DNA of 64,000 bases from CAWEQO01 sp963811225 (GTDB lineage: Bacteria > Chloroflexota > Anaerolineae > Anaerolineales > Anaerolineaceae). The stretch covers positions 186,001 to 250,000 of the forward strand of contig CAWEQO010000001.1 of the NCBI GenBank assembly GCA_963811225.1. The letters are read 5' to 3'. The notes under the pieces are model-generated. The model was not told the origin of the DNA, searched no databases, and saw nothing but the letters and a program-made list of their open reading frames with translations. A program made the position numbers and the translations under genes. Shown here piece after piece: positions 43,613-51,003 of this stretch. Positions within the stretch are counted from its first letter, which is position 1. The number at the start of each line of letters is the position of its first letter.

Positions 43613-44624
43613 ATGATGATCGATCCCAACTTCCCGCTGATCGACCTGCACCGTCATTTAGACGGCAGCCTGCGCCTGCAGACGATCCTGGACCTGGGGC
43701 GGCAGCACAACCTGCCCCTGCCCGCCTGGGATTTGGACGGGCTGCGCCCACACGTCCAGGTGACCGACCCGCAGCCGGGAGTGCTGGCGTTCTTCGAGAA
43801 GTTTCGCTGGCTGCGCGAGGTCATGGTGGACTACGACGCCTGCCGCCGGATCGCTTATGAGAACGTGCAGGACGCTCTACTAGAAGGCATCGACTACATC
43901 GAGCTGCGCTTCAGCCCCTACTTTATGGCCGAGACACACCGGCTGGACCCCTCCCAGGTGGTCGAGGCGGTGGCGGACGGCGTGCGGGCGGGCGCGCAGG
44001 ACACCGGCGTGAAAGCCAACCTGATCGGGATCATCAGCCGCACCTACGGCCCTAACGTGGCCTGGAAGGAGCTGGGCGCGCTGCTGCCGCATCATGAGCA
44101 CATCCGCGGGCTGGACCTGGCCGGCGACGAGCAGAACTGGCCTGCCGGGCTGTTCGTCGAGCACTTCCGCCAGGCGCGCGAGGTGGGCTGGCAGATCACC
44201 GTCCACGCGGGCGAGTCGGCCGGGCCGGAGAGCATCTGGCACTCTCTCCGGCTGCTGGGTGCGACCCGCATCGGCCACGCCGTGCAAGCCCCCCAAGACC
44301 CGGCGCTGATGGACTACCTGCGCGACCACCAGATCGGGATCGAGTTCGAGCCTGACCAGCAACGTGCAGACCAGCACCGTTCCCAGCTACGCCGCCCACC
44401 CGCTGCGGCTGTTCCTGGAAGCCGGCCTGCTGGCCACCATCAACACCGATGACCCCGGCATCAGCGCCATCGACCTGCGCTACGAATACGAGGTGGCCGC
44501 GGTCAAGGCGGGATTGACGCCCCAACTGGCCCATCAGGCTCAACGCAATGCCCTGACGATCGCGTTTTTGTCACCGGAGGAGAAGGAAGAGCTGGTAAAA
44601 AAGAACGTGAACAGCAGTAAGTAA
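43613..44624 (+). pseudogene. Adenosine deaminase-family hydrolase, frameshifted near the 3' end
   Basis: Frames 43613-44452 and 44364-44624 together code one deaminase of about 336 residues. Metal and catalytic motifs are all present: LIDLHRHLDGSL (two His), VHAGESAGPE (His and catalytic Glu), RIGHAVQAP (His) and, in the second frame, NTDDPGIS (Asp pair). The family has E-x-x-P-T-S-N-V-Q-T at the break; here GAGTTCGAGCCT-G-ACCAGCAACGTG holds one extra base at about 44354. AAAAGGAGCCTGCC precedes the ATG. Adenosine deaminases convert adenosine to inosine in purine salvage. This is a sequencing indel or a recent lesion. It is convergent with the histidine kinase gene. Confidence 0.85.
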
Positions 44625-44654
44625 ACAGCAGGCCGTGAAGGACGTGGATGCTGC

Positions 44655-45944
44655 TTATTTCCCCCCCGGCGGAACCTGGATGGGGCGAATGGGGAGTTCG
44701 ATCTTGAATTCTGCACCGTGGCCGGGGGTGGACTGGACGGCGATGGTTCCGCCGTGAGCCTCGACAATCCCCTTGGCGATCGCCAATCCCAACCCGGCGC
44801 CGCCGGTGGCGCGTGAGCGGGATTTTTCGCCGCGGTAGAAGCGCTCGAAGATGTAGGGCAAGTCCTCGGGCTTGATGCCCCCGCCGCTGTCACGCACCGT
44901 CAGGCGCACGGTCTCGCCGTGCCGCTCGGCATGGATGCGGATGCTGCCGCCCGGCGGGGTGTGGCGCAGGGCGTTGCCGACCAGGTTGTTCAGGGCGCGG
45001 CCCATGCGCTGCACATCAATGCGGACCGGATCGACGTCCGGCTCGATGCTGCCCTCCAGCGAGACGCCCTGTTTGGCGGCCAGGGCCGAGAAGCTCTCCA
45101 GCGTATCCGAGACCACATCGCCCAGCAAGCTGGGCTCGACCTCCAGGCGCAGCCCACCCGCGTCGATCTGCGACATCTCGAACAGGTCGTCGATCAGGGT
45201 GGACAGGCTGTCGATGTCCTTTTTGGCGGTGTTCAGGTAGCGCTGCACGGTCTCGGGATCTTCCACCAGCCCGTCCGAAAGGGCCTCCAGGATGGCGCGG
45301 GTGGAGGTCAGTGGGGTGCGCAGATCGTGGCCGACCCAGGCGATCAGGTCACGCCGCAGGGCATCCAGCTCGTGCTGCTTCTGCTCGGCGGCCTCCAGGC
45401 GGGCGGCCATGTCGTTGAAGGCCGAGGCCAGCCGCGCCATCTCGTCTGCCCCCTCCACCTGGACGCGCGTGCCCAGCTCGCCCCCGGCCAGTTGGCGGGC
45501 GGCGTCGCCCAGCATCAGGATGCGCTCGGTCAGCGCCTGCGACAGCAGGTAGCCCAGGGTCACGGCGATGCCGCTGGCGAACAGCAGCAGCACAGTCGCC
45601 AGGAGCAGGTCGTGGCGGCTGGCAAACATGCGCCAGGCGATGAAGCCGACGTTCAGGAAGATCACCAGGCCCGAGAAGGCGTAGGCGCTCATCAGCGTCC
45701 AGCGGATGTAGGGCAGGCGGTGGATCCAGCCGGAACGGTAGGCAAAGTAAGCGGCGACCACCGAGAGCAGGGCCGTGACGGCCATGAGCAGGACCATCAG
45801 GGTCAGGTCGGACATCGACGGGCGCATGACCACGTAGAACAGGCCCAGCCCGGCAGCCAGCGGCAGCAGCACGGCGATCAGGAAGCGCAGGAAACCCAAC
45901 GGGCGGCGCACGAACACGTGCGGTTTAACCGTTTCACGGCTCAA
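44655..45944 (-). CDS. Membrane histidine kinase of the msrPQ operon
   Basis: This 429-residue sensor has four or so N-terminal helices with short loops (residues about 17-145), a HAMP domain (about 145-195, LTERILMLGDAARQLAGGEL), and a HisKA domain with phospho-acceptor His206 in IAWVGHDLRTPLTSTRA. The ATPase domain has NLVGNALRHTP (N box), VRDSGGGIKPED (G1), FERFYRGEKSR (F) and GAGLGLAIAKGIV (G2). There is no large periplasmic domain, so sensing is probably within the membrane. The start is TTG at 45944, overlapping the regulator stop by 11 bases, with GGGGAG upstream inside the regulator gene. It is last in the msrP-msrQ-regulator-kinase order. Confidence 0.87.
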   Translation of the reverse strand: MSRETVKPHVFVRRPLGFLRFLIAVLLPLAAGLGLFYVVMRPSMSDLTLMVLLMAVTALLSVVAAYFAYRSGWIHRLPYIRWTLMSAYAFSGLVIFLNVGFIAWRMFASRHDLLLATVLLLFASGIAVTLGYLLSQALTERILMLGDAARQLAGGELGTRVQVEGADEMARLASAFNDMAARLEAAEQKQHELDALRRDLIAWVGHDLRTPLTSTRAILEALSDGLVEDPETVQRYLNTAKKDIDSLSTLIDDLFEMSQIDAGGLRLEVEPSLLGDVVSDTLESFSALAAKQGVSLEGSIEPDVDPVRIDVQRMGRALNNLVGNALRHTPPGGSIRIHAERHGETVRLTVRDSGGGIKPEDLPYIFERFYRGEKSRSRATGGAGLGLAIAKGIVEAHGGTIAVQSTPGHGAEFKIELPIRPIQVPPGGK

Positions 45945-46623
45945 ATTTGTACCCCACTCCCCAGACCGTCAGCAAGTGTCGCGGGCTGCCCGGGTCGGCC
46001 TCGATCTTCTCACGCAGGCGGCGGATGTGCACGGTCACCGTACCCGGGTCGATGTAATCGGACAGCTCCCAGACCCGCTGGAGCAGCTCGTCGCGGCTGA
46101 AAACCTTGCGCGGGTTGCGCGCCAGCAGCCAGAGCAGATCGAATTCGCGGGCGGTGAGCGTCTTCTCCTCACCCGCCAGGGTGACCAGGCGAGTCTCGGG
46201 GTCGATGCACAGATCGCCGTATTCCAGCGCCTGCCCGGGCTCCTCGCCTGAGGCCGGGCGCGCGCGGCGCAGGACGGCCCGCACGCGGCTGACCAGCTCT
46301 TGCGGGCTAAAGGGCTTCATCACGTAATCGTCCGCGCCCATCTCCAGCCCGGCGATGCGGTCCATCTCCTCGCGCCGGGCGGTCAGCATGATGATCGGCG
46401 TGTCCCCGCGCTCGCGCAGCCGGCGGGTGATCTCCCAGCCGTCGACGCCTGGCAGCATCAGGTCGAGGATGACGAGCATGGGCGCCTGCCCCTCCAGCAG
46501 CTCGAGCGCCTGTCGGCCGTCCCGCACCACATTCACCTGGTATCCCGCCCGGCGCAGGTACAGGCTGACCACCTCGCCCACGCTGGGCTCATCTTCAACG
46601 ACCAGGATCTGGTTTTCGTTCAT
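45934..46623 (-). CDS. OmpR/PhoB-family response regulator of the msrPQ operon
   Basis: This is a 229-residue regulator with a receiver (VVEDEPSVG pocket, Asp54 in LVILDLMLPGVDG, Lys in VMKPFSP) and a winged-helix output domain (LTAREFDLLWLLARNPRKVF, YIDPGTVTVHIRRLREKIE, LTVWGVGYKFEP). Start 46623 is supported by GAAGGGGGAACGAG; the longer frame to 46716 runs into msrQ. It partners the overlapping kinase and, by analogy with HprR/HprS of enterobacteria, may control msrP expression in response to oxidative damage. That control is inference. Confidence 0.9.
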   Translation of the reverse strand: MNENQILVVEDEPSVGEVVSLYLRRAGYQVNVVRDGRQALELLEGQAPMLVILDLMLPGVDGWEITRRLRERGDTPIIMLTARREEMDRIAGLEMGADDYVMKPFSPQELVSRVRAVLRRARPASGEEPGQALEYGDLCIDPETRLVTLAGEEKTLTAREFDLLWLLARNPRKVFSRDELLQRVWELSDYIDPGTVTVHIRRLREKIEADPGSPRHLLTVWGVGYKFEP

Positions 46624-46636
46624 GCTCGTTCCCCCT

Positions 46637-47353
46637 TCAGAAACCGGGTTTTTCCGAAAAACTCGGCTTCTCCAGTTTGGCTCGCTCCCCTTCAGAAACC
46701 GTTTTTTGGGTGGCAACCCGATTTTTAAAGGAGTACCGCACCCCCGCCAGCCGTTTCCGCACGGCCGGGATGCGCGCCACCAGCAGCAAAGTCAATACCA
46801 CCGCCGCCAGGGCAGGCTTCCAGATATTGCCCTGCAAGGAGGTCAGGTTACCCTTGACCACCCAGGCCAGGTGGATCACCACCAGCGGGGCGGCCAGGTA
46901 GACCAGCTTATGCAGGCGCTTCCAGGTTTTGCCCAGGCGCTTCTGCCAGTACTTCCAAGAAGTCAGAGCGAGCGGCAGCAGCGCCAGGAAGGCAGCCAGC
47001 CCCACGAAGATGTAACGCTTGTTGACGATATCGGCCAGCAAAAAGCGGAAGTTGAAGCCGTAGTCCAGGCCGACGAACAGCGTCAGGTGAACGGCGGCGA
47101 ACAGGAAGGCATATACACCCAGCGGCCGCCGCAGCAGGATCGCCTTGGAGAAGCCGAACAGGGTATTGGCGGGCGTGCAGGCCAGCGAGAGCAGCAAGAA
47201 GATCAGGGCGTAGTCGCCGGTGCGCTGCTCGAGATCCTGGATCGGGTTGACGCTCAACCCGCCGCTGAACCAGGCCCAGGCCAGATAGGCCAACAGCAGC
47301 CAGGCGGCGGCGTGCACGGCCAGGTTCCAGCGGGTGATGTGCAGCCTCTTCAT
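46637..47353 (-). CDS. msrQ: MsrQ-like heme membrane subunit
   Basis: This 238-residue protein has six helices of the ferric-reductase-like/MsrQ family, with conserved His in WNLAVHAAAW, FAAVHLTLF and RLHKLVYLAAPLVVIHLAW as likely heme ligands. MsrQ passes electrons from the quinone pool or a flavin to the periplasmic MsrP. The start at 47353 shares its A with the msrP stop (TGATG), so translation is coupled. The last 30 residues (KTVSEGERAKLEKPSFSEKP onward) are coded by a degenerate repeat and extend past the usual end of the family. Confidence 0.88.
   Translation of the reverse strand: MKRLHITRWNLAVHAAAWLLLAYLAWAWFSGGLSVNPIQDLEQRTGDYALIFLLLSLACTPANTLFGFSKAILLRRPLGVYAFLFAAVHLTLFVGLDYGFNFRFLLADIVNKRYIFVGLAAFLALLPLALTSWKYWQKRLGKTWKRLHKLVYLAAPLVVIHLAWVVKGNLTSLQGNIWKPALAAVVLTLLLVARIPAVRKRLAGVRYSFKNRVATQKTVSEGERAKLEKPSFSEKPGF
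46638..46735. repeat. Degenerate AGAAACCGGGTTTTT-type repeats at the msrQ 3' end
   Basis: CCCTTCAGAAACCGGGTTTTTC (around 46634-46655) recurs as CCCTTCAGAAACCGTTTTTTG (around 46690-46710), with a third partial AACCCGATTTTT near 46717. The unit is palindromic and resembles dispersed REP-like elements of many bacteria. Confidence 0.55.
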
Positions 47354-48342
47354 CAATAGTTCTTCTTCAGGTCCATGCCCTCATACAGGGCGGCCACCTG
47401 CTCCTCATAGCCGTTGAACTTGAGCGTCTCGCGGCGGCTGATCTCACCGATCCGGCGCTCGCTGGCTTGCGACCAGCGCGGATGCGACACCTCGGGATTG
47501 ACGTTGGAGTAGAAGCCATATTCTTGAGACGCAATCGTGTTCCAGAGAGTCTCGGGCTGGTAGTCGACCAGCTCGATAGTAGTGATGGCTTTGATACTCT
47601 TGAAGCCGTACTTCCAGGGCACCACCAGCCGCACGGGTGCGCCATTCTGCGGAGGCAGGTCTTTCCCGTACAGGCCGGTGGCCAGCAGGGTCAGGTCGTT
47701 CATGGCCTCATCCAGGCGCAGGCCCTCTTGATACGGCCAGGGATAGCCCGCCATGCGCTGCCCCGGCATCTGATCGGGGCGCATGATGCTCTCGAAGCGA
47801 ACGAATTTGGCCGCCGAGGTGGGCTGGGCCTCCTTCAACAGCTTCGCGAGGGTCAACCCAGTCCAGGGGATGACCATCGACCATGCTTCGACACAGCGCA
47901 AGCGGTAGGTGCGCTCCTCCAGCCCGAAAGCCTTCAGGTCGTCGATCGTGTAAATCTTTGGGTTATCCACCAGGCCGGTGACCTCCACCTCCCAAGGCGA
48001 GGTGATGAAGCCCTGGGCACGCGGCGCAACACCCTGCTTATCGAGAGAGAACTCGTAGTAGTTATTGTAGTTGGCAATATCCTCGTAGGGGGTGGCGGAA
48101 TCGCCCAGCTCATCGGAAAGGGCCGCGGGGCTCACCTGATCGGCCCCAGGGGAGGATGCAGGTCTCTCCGGCATTTCGGCCGGGGCCTCCGTGACCGTCG
48201 GCCCGACGCCGCAGGCTGCCAAGGCTGCGCTCACGCCGAAAGCGGTGGCGATCTTGATGAAGGTGCGTCGCGAGTGATACAAATGCTCCGATGTAATCTC
48301 GGAGGATGGAATTGGGGTGCTGTCTTTGTAGGTCTTGCTCAT
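47353..48342 (-). CDS. msrP: MsrP-like periplasmic methionine-sulfoxide reductase, molybdopterin subunit
   Basis: This 329-residue protein has a twin-arginine signal (HSRRTFIKIATAFGVSAALA) and then a possible lipobox (ALAAC, Cys44), so it may be a Tat-exported lipoprotein. The MsrP/YedY core follows: NNYYEFSLDKQGVAP, PWEVEVTGLVDNPK, RCVEAWSMVIPW with the molybdenum-ligand Cys150, and VPWKYGFKSIKAI. MsrP reduces oxidised methionine in envelope proteins using electrons from MsrQ. AAGAGGGACC precedes the ATG. It is first gene of a four-gene operon and divergent from another Mo-enzyme gene. Confidence 0.92.
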   Translation of the reverse strand: MSKTYKDSTPIPSSEITSEHLYHSRRTFIKIATAFGVSAALAACGVGPTVTEAPAEMPERPASSPGADQVSPAALSDELGDSATPYEDIANYNNYYEFSLDKQGVAPRAQGFITSPWEVEVTGLVDNPKIYTIDDLKAFGLEERTYRLRCVEAWSMVIPWTGLTLAKLLKEAQPTSAAKFVRFESIMRPDQMPGQRMAGYPWPYQEGLRLDEAMNDLTLLATGLYGKDLPPQNGAPVRLVVPWKYGFKSIKAITTIELVDYQPETLWNTIASQEYGFYSNVNPEVSHPRWSQASERRIGEISRRETLKFNGYEEQVAALYEGMDLKKNY

Positions 48343-48645
48343 AGGTCCCTCTTATGGATAACAATAAGTTCTGAAATACTGGGTAATCCTGGTCTTATTT
48401 TACCGATTCTTTGTGAAAAACGGATGAGGATTTTCCAGTTTGTAGATGCTTTCGTATCTTCTGCCGGAGGCGCAAGAACTTCCCTTCTCGCTGATCGGGT
48501 AACCGCCCGCGCCGCCGCTTCTATGTATCGATATCTTAACCGGGAGGGATTACTTCCAGGAGAATAAAAGATTACGAAAACCTTAACAACCGCCGGAAGC
48601 ATTTTGGTTGTGGCATAATAAACAAGGGGGGGTTAGGAGCTGACG
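48343..48645. other. 303-bp divergent region between two molybdoenzyme genes
   Basis: This gap must hold promoters for msrP and for the sulfite-oxidase-family gene. A CATAAT element near 48615 is the only plus-strand -10 candidate and no good -35 was found. No RNA gene or repeat was recognised. A molybdenum-cofactor riboswitch was considered but not supported by eye. Confidence 0.35.
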
Positions 48646-50250
48646 ATGAAACGAATATCCATCTGGAATGGGGTTTGGCTCGGTTTACTGACCGGGCTGG
48701 TGGTGGTGGCGCTGGCCTACCTGGGCTTCCGGCTGTTTGGCCTGCCGTTCATCCCCTTCGACATCCTCGACCTGGAGACGCGCATCCTGCCGGGCGGCTT
48801 GATCACCGCCGGCATCGACGCCATGGTGACCGCCATCCGCAGCCTGCAGTTAGGGCAGACCTCGGTGGTCGCCAAGACGGTGGAGCAGGTCTTGTCAGTG
48901 CTGCAGTTCCTGGGGCTGGGCATCTTGTTCGGCATCGCCGTGGCGATGATTACCCGCCGCAGACGCGACCAGGCGGTCACCTGGGCCGAGCTCATCGGGC
49001 TGCTGCTGGGCGCGCTGGCGGTGGTGGTGGAGATCCTGCTGGGCTTCCCCAACACGGGCGTATTCTTCTCCAGCCTGTGGCTGGTGCTGTTGTTCGTCGG
49101 CTGGGGCTGGCTGATGGCGCGCCTGCTGCTGGCCCTCAACCCACCGCCACGTGAGCTGCCCGGGCAAGACGCCGAGCGGCGGCGCTTCCTGTACCTGATC
49201 GGAGCCGGCTCGTTCACTGTGCTGGTCTCAGCGCTGGGGGTCACCCTGATCCGCCGGCAGCCCTCGATCCCGCAAACCGGCCTGGAAGGTGGCCCGGAAG
49301 CCAACGCCTCCAACACCTCCGGCCCGGCCGAATCGCCGCCTGCCGCAGTGCTGGCGCAGCGCATCCAGCCGGTACCTGGCACGCGGCCGGAGATCACCAC
49401 CAACGACCGCTTCTACCGCATCGACATCAACGCTGTGCCGCCCACCGTCGATGGCAGCGCCTGGAAACTGGAGATCGGCGGGATGGTGAACAACCCCACC
49501 AGCCTCACGCTGGCTGATATCCGGGCGCGCCCATCCATCAGCCAGGCGATCACGCTGGAGTGCATCTCAAACCCCCTGGGCGGCGACCTGATCAGCGCCA
49601 CCCGTTACACCGGCATCCAGCTCAAGGCGCTGCTAGAAGAACTGGGGCTGCAGCCGGGCGCGCAAGGCCTGTACATCGAGTCGGTGGATGGGTTCTACGA
49701 GACGGTCTCGATGGATGATATGCTGGACGAGCGCACGCTGCTGGTATATGCGATGAACGGTGAGCCTTTGCCCACCGCGCATGGCTACCCGCTGCGGATC
49801 TACATTCCCAACCGTTTCGGAATGAAGCAGCCCAAATGGATCGAGCGCATGACGGTGGTGGGCCAGGATCAAGGGGGATACTGGGAAGACCGGGGTTGGA
49901 GCAAACAGGCGATCCCACCGACCACTTCGGTGATCGACAAGCTGTATCTGCCGCCCGACCAAAACAACCTGGTATGGGTGGGCGGCATCGCCTACGCCGG
50001 GGCGCGCGGCATTCGCAAGGTGGAGGTGCAGGTAGACGACGGCGCCTGGCAGGCCGCCGAGCTGCGCGATCCGCCGATCAGCCCGCTGACCTGGGTGCAG
50101 TGGCGCTACCAATGGCCCAGCGTTACCACCGGCCGGCACATCTTCCGCGTCCGCGCCTATGACGGCTCCGGGGATCTGCAGCCGGTGATCTACACCGACC
50201 CCCATCCTGATGGAGCGACCGGCATCGATCAGGTGGCGGATAATTTCTAA
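48646..50250 (+). CDS. Membrane-anchored sulfite-oxidase-family molybdoenzyme
   Basis: This 534-residue protein has about four or five N-terminal helices (residues 8-30, 85-105, 112-132, 138-162 and 180-200) followed by a sulfite-oxidase-type molybdopterin domain (about 240-420) and a C-terminal dimerisation-type beta domain (about 430-525). The Mo-ligand Cys306 lies in AITLECISNPLGGDLISA; NRFGMKQPKWIERM and GWSKQAIPPTTSVID are family blocks. The fused membrane part is typical of related enzymes that exchange electrons with the membrane. The catalytic domain is predicted outside the cell. The substrate is unknown; sulfite, sulfoxides or other oxyanions are possible. TTAGGAGCTGACG precedes the ATG. 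It is divergent from msrP. Confidence 0.87.
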   Translation: MKRISIWNGVWLGLLTGLVVVALAYLGFRLFGLPFIPFDILDLETRILPGGLITAGIDAMVTAIRSLQLGQTSVVAKTVEQVLSVLQFLGLGILFGIAVAMITRRRRDQAVTWAELIGLLLGALAVVVEILLGFPNTGVFFSSLWLVLLFVGWGWLMARLLLALNPPPRELPGQDAERRRFLYLIGAGSFTVLVSALGVTLIRRQPSIPQTGLEGGPEANASNTSGPAESPPAAVLAQRIQPVPGTRPEITTNDRFYRIDINAVPPTVDGSAWKLEIGGMVNNPTSLTLADIRARPSISQAITLECISNPLGGDLISATRYTGIQLKALLEELGLQPGAQGLYIESVDGFYETVSMDDMLDERTLLVYAMNGEPLPTAHGYPLRIYIPNRFGMKQPKWIERMTVVGQDQGGYWEDRGWSKQAIPPTTSVIDKLYLPPDQNNLVWVGGIAYAGARGIRKVEVQVDDGAWQAAELRDPPISPLTWVQWRYQWPSVTTGRHIFRVRAYDGSGDLQPVIYTDPHPDGATGIDQVADNF

Positions 50251-50253
50251 AGC

Positions 50254-50287
50254 AAGGTGGAACGCACTTGGAAGTGCGTTCCACCTT
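50254..50287. terminator. Hairpin of the GGAACGC family between convergent genes
   Basis: AAGGTGGAACGCACT pairs perfectly with AGTGCGTTCCACCTT around a 4-base loop (tgga). It lies 3 bases after the molybdoenzyme stop and 19 bases from the stop of the convergent gene. Confidence 0.8.
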
Positions 50288-50306
50288 TCAGCTTGATCGG
50301 GTAAGA

Positions 50307-50744
50307 CTAGTGGATGCGCTCTTGGATATTCGTCAGCGTACCCTCCACGAACATCTGCAGGGCCTCGTCGATGTTTGGCATATCCGTCACGATCGGGCGG
50401 ATATTGGCCGCTTGCAAACCCTCGTACATCGGGCGGCCCAGCCCACGCGACACGACCACCGTACAATCCGAGATGACGTCGGTCATCTCCTTACGACGCG
50501 CCCCTGCCCCCGGCCCCATGCCATGATGGTGCTCCTGCTGCTGGGGCAGGTGCTCCACATGCGCCGCCTGTTCACCGGTATCATATTGGCGAGCGTCCTC
50601 ATCGCCGATATGATGGAAAGGTTTTTCCCGCATCTCGCGGTTGATGACCTGGCCATCCTCGATCGTAATCACTTGGAAATAACGCGCTCGGCCAAAATGC
50701 TCGCTGATGATCTTCCCGTCATCGGTAACGAAAGCAACTTTCAT
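50307..50744 (-). CDS. NifX/NifB-type dinitrogenase iron-molybdenum cofactor-binding domain protein
   Basis: This 145-residue protein begins MKVAFVTDDGKIISEHFGRA and contains FQVITIEDGQVINREMREKP and DVISDCTVVVSRGLGRPMYE, the pattern of the NifX/NafY/NifB C-terminal family. A His-rich insert (GEQAAHVEHLPQQQEHHHG) in the middle could bind metal. There are no nitrogenase genes here; stand-alone members occur widely and are thought to handle iron-sulfur or molybdenum clusters. GGGAGAAATAG precedes the ATG at 50744; the open frame further upstream to 51803 is antisense to the next gene and is not real. Confidence 0.85.
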   Translation of the reverse strand: MKVAFVTDDGKIISEHFGRARYFQVITIEDGQVINREMREKPFHHIGDEDARQYDTGEQAAHVEHLPQQQEHHHGMGPGAGARRKEMTDVISDCTVVVSRGLGRPMYEGLQAANIRPIVTDMPNIDEALQMFVEGTLTNIQERIH

Positions 50745-50837
50745 TCTATTTCTCCCTTCTGCTAATCGCGGTTCGCCCGGCTGCCGTGTCCCCCTGCTGA
50801 TGACGGCGAAACTGGATTCCATTGTACCAAAACCTGC

Positions 50838-50882
50838 CCTTGCGAAGGGGGTTGGCGTCTGCCCTGGCAAGGGGGTTGGCGA
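50838..50882. repeat. Two tandem copies of a 24-25-bp GC-rich unit
   Basis: CTGCCCTTGCGAAGGGGGTTGGCG is followed directly by CTGCCCTGGCAAGGGGGTTGGCG-type sequence; the exact 13-mer AAGGGGGTTGGCG occurs at 50845 and 50869. It lies just upstream of the promoter at 50929. Confidence 0.6.
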
Positions 50883-50928
50883 GCCCCACTGCCCCCCAAT
50901 TAAGATGCACCCTGCTCGTGTGTGGCTC

Positions 50929-50957
50929 TTGCAAGGACCGCGGTCTTCATGTATAGT
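50929..50957 (+). promoter_or_regulatory. Promoter of the secreted HEXXH-protein gene
   Basis: TTGCAA (50929-50934), a 17-base spacer and TATAGT (50952-50957) form a good promoter. Transcription from about 50964 excludes in-frame starts at 50922 and 50949 and supports 51000. Confidence 0.6.
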
Positions 50958-50976
50958 CAAACCGTTGGCACAACCC

Positions 50977-51003
50977 ATGCACCTGACACAACACCTGACA
51001 TGA
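50977..51003 (+). CDS. Possible 8-codon upstream ORF
   Basis: ATG at 50977 opens MHLTQHLT and stops at TGA 51001-51003, which overlaps the ATG of the protease-like gene as ATGA. It starts about 13 bases after the predicted transcription start. The main gene has no Shine-Dalgarno sequence, so coupling through this short frame is conceivable. It could also be chance. Confidence 0.25.
   Translation: MHLTQHLT

Noticed and set aside
48343..48645. Molybdenum-cofactor riboswitch in the divergent molybdoenzyme region
   Set aside because: Looked for because of the gene context, but no matching paired architecture was visible by eye.
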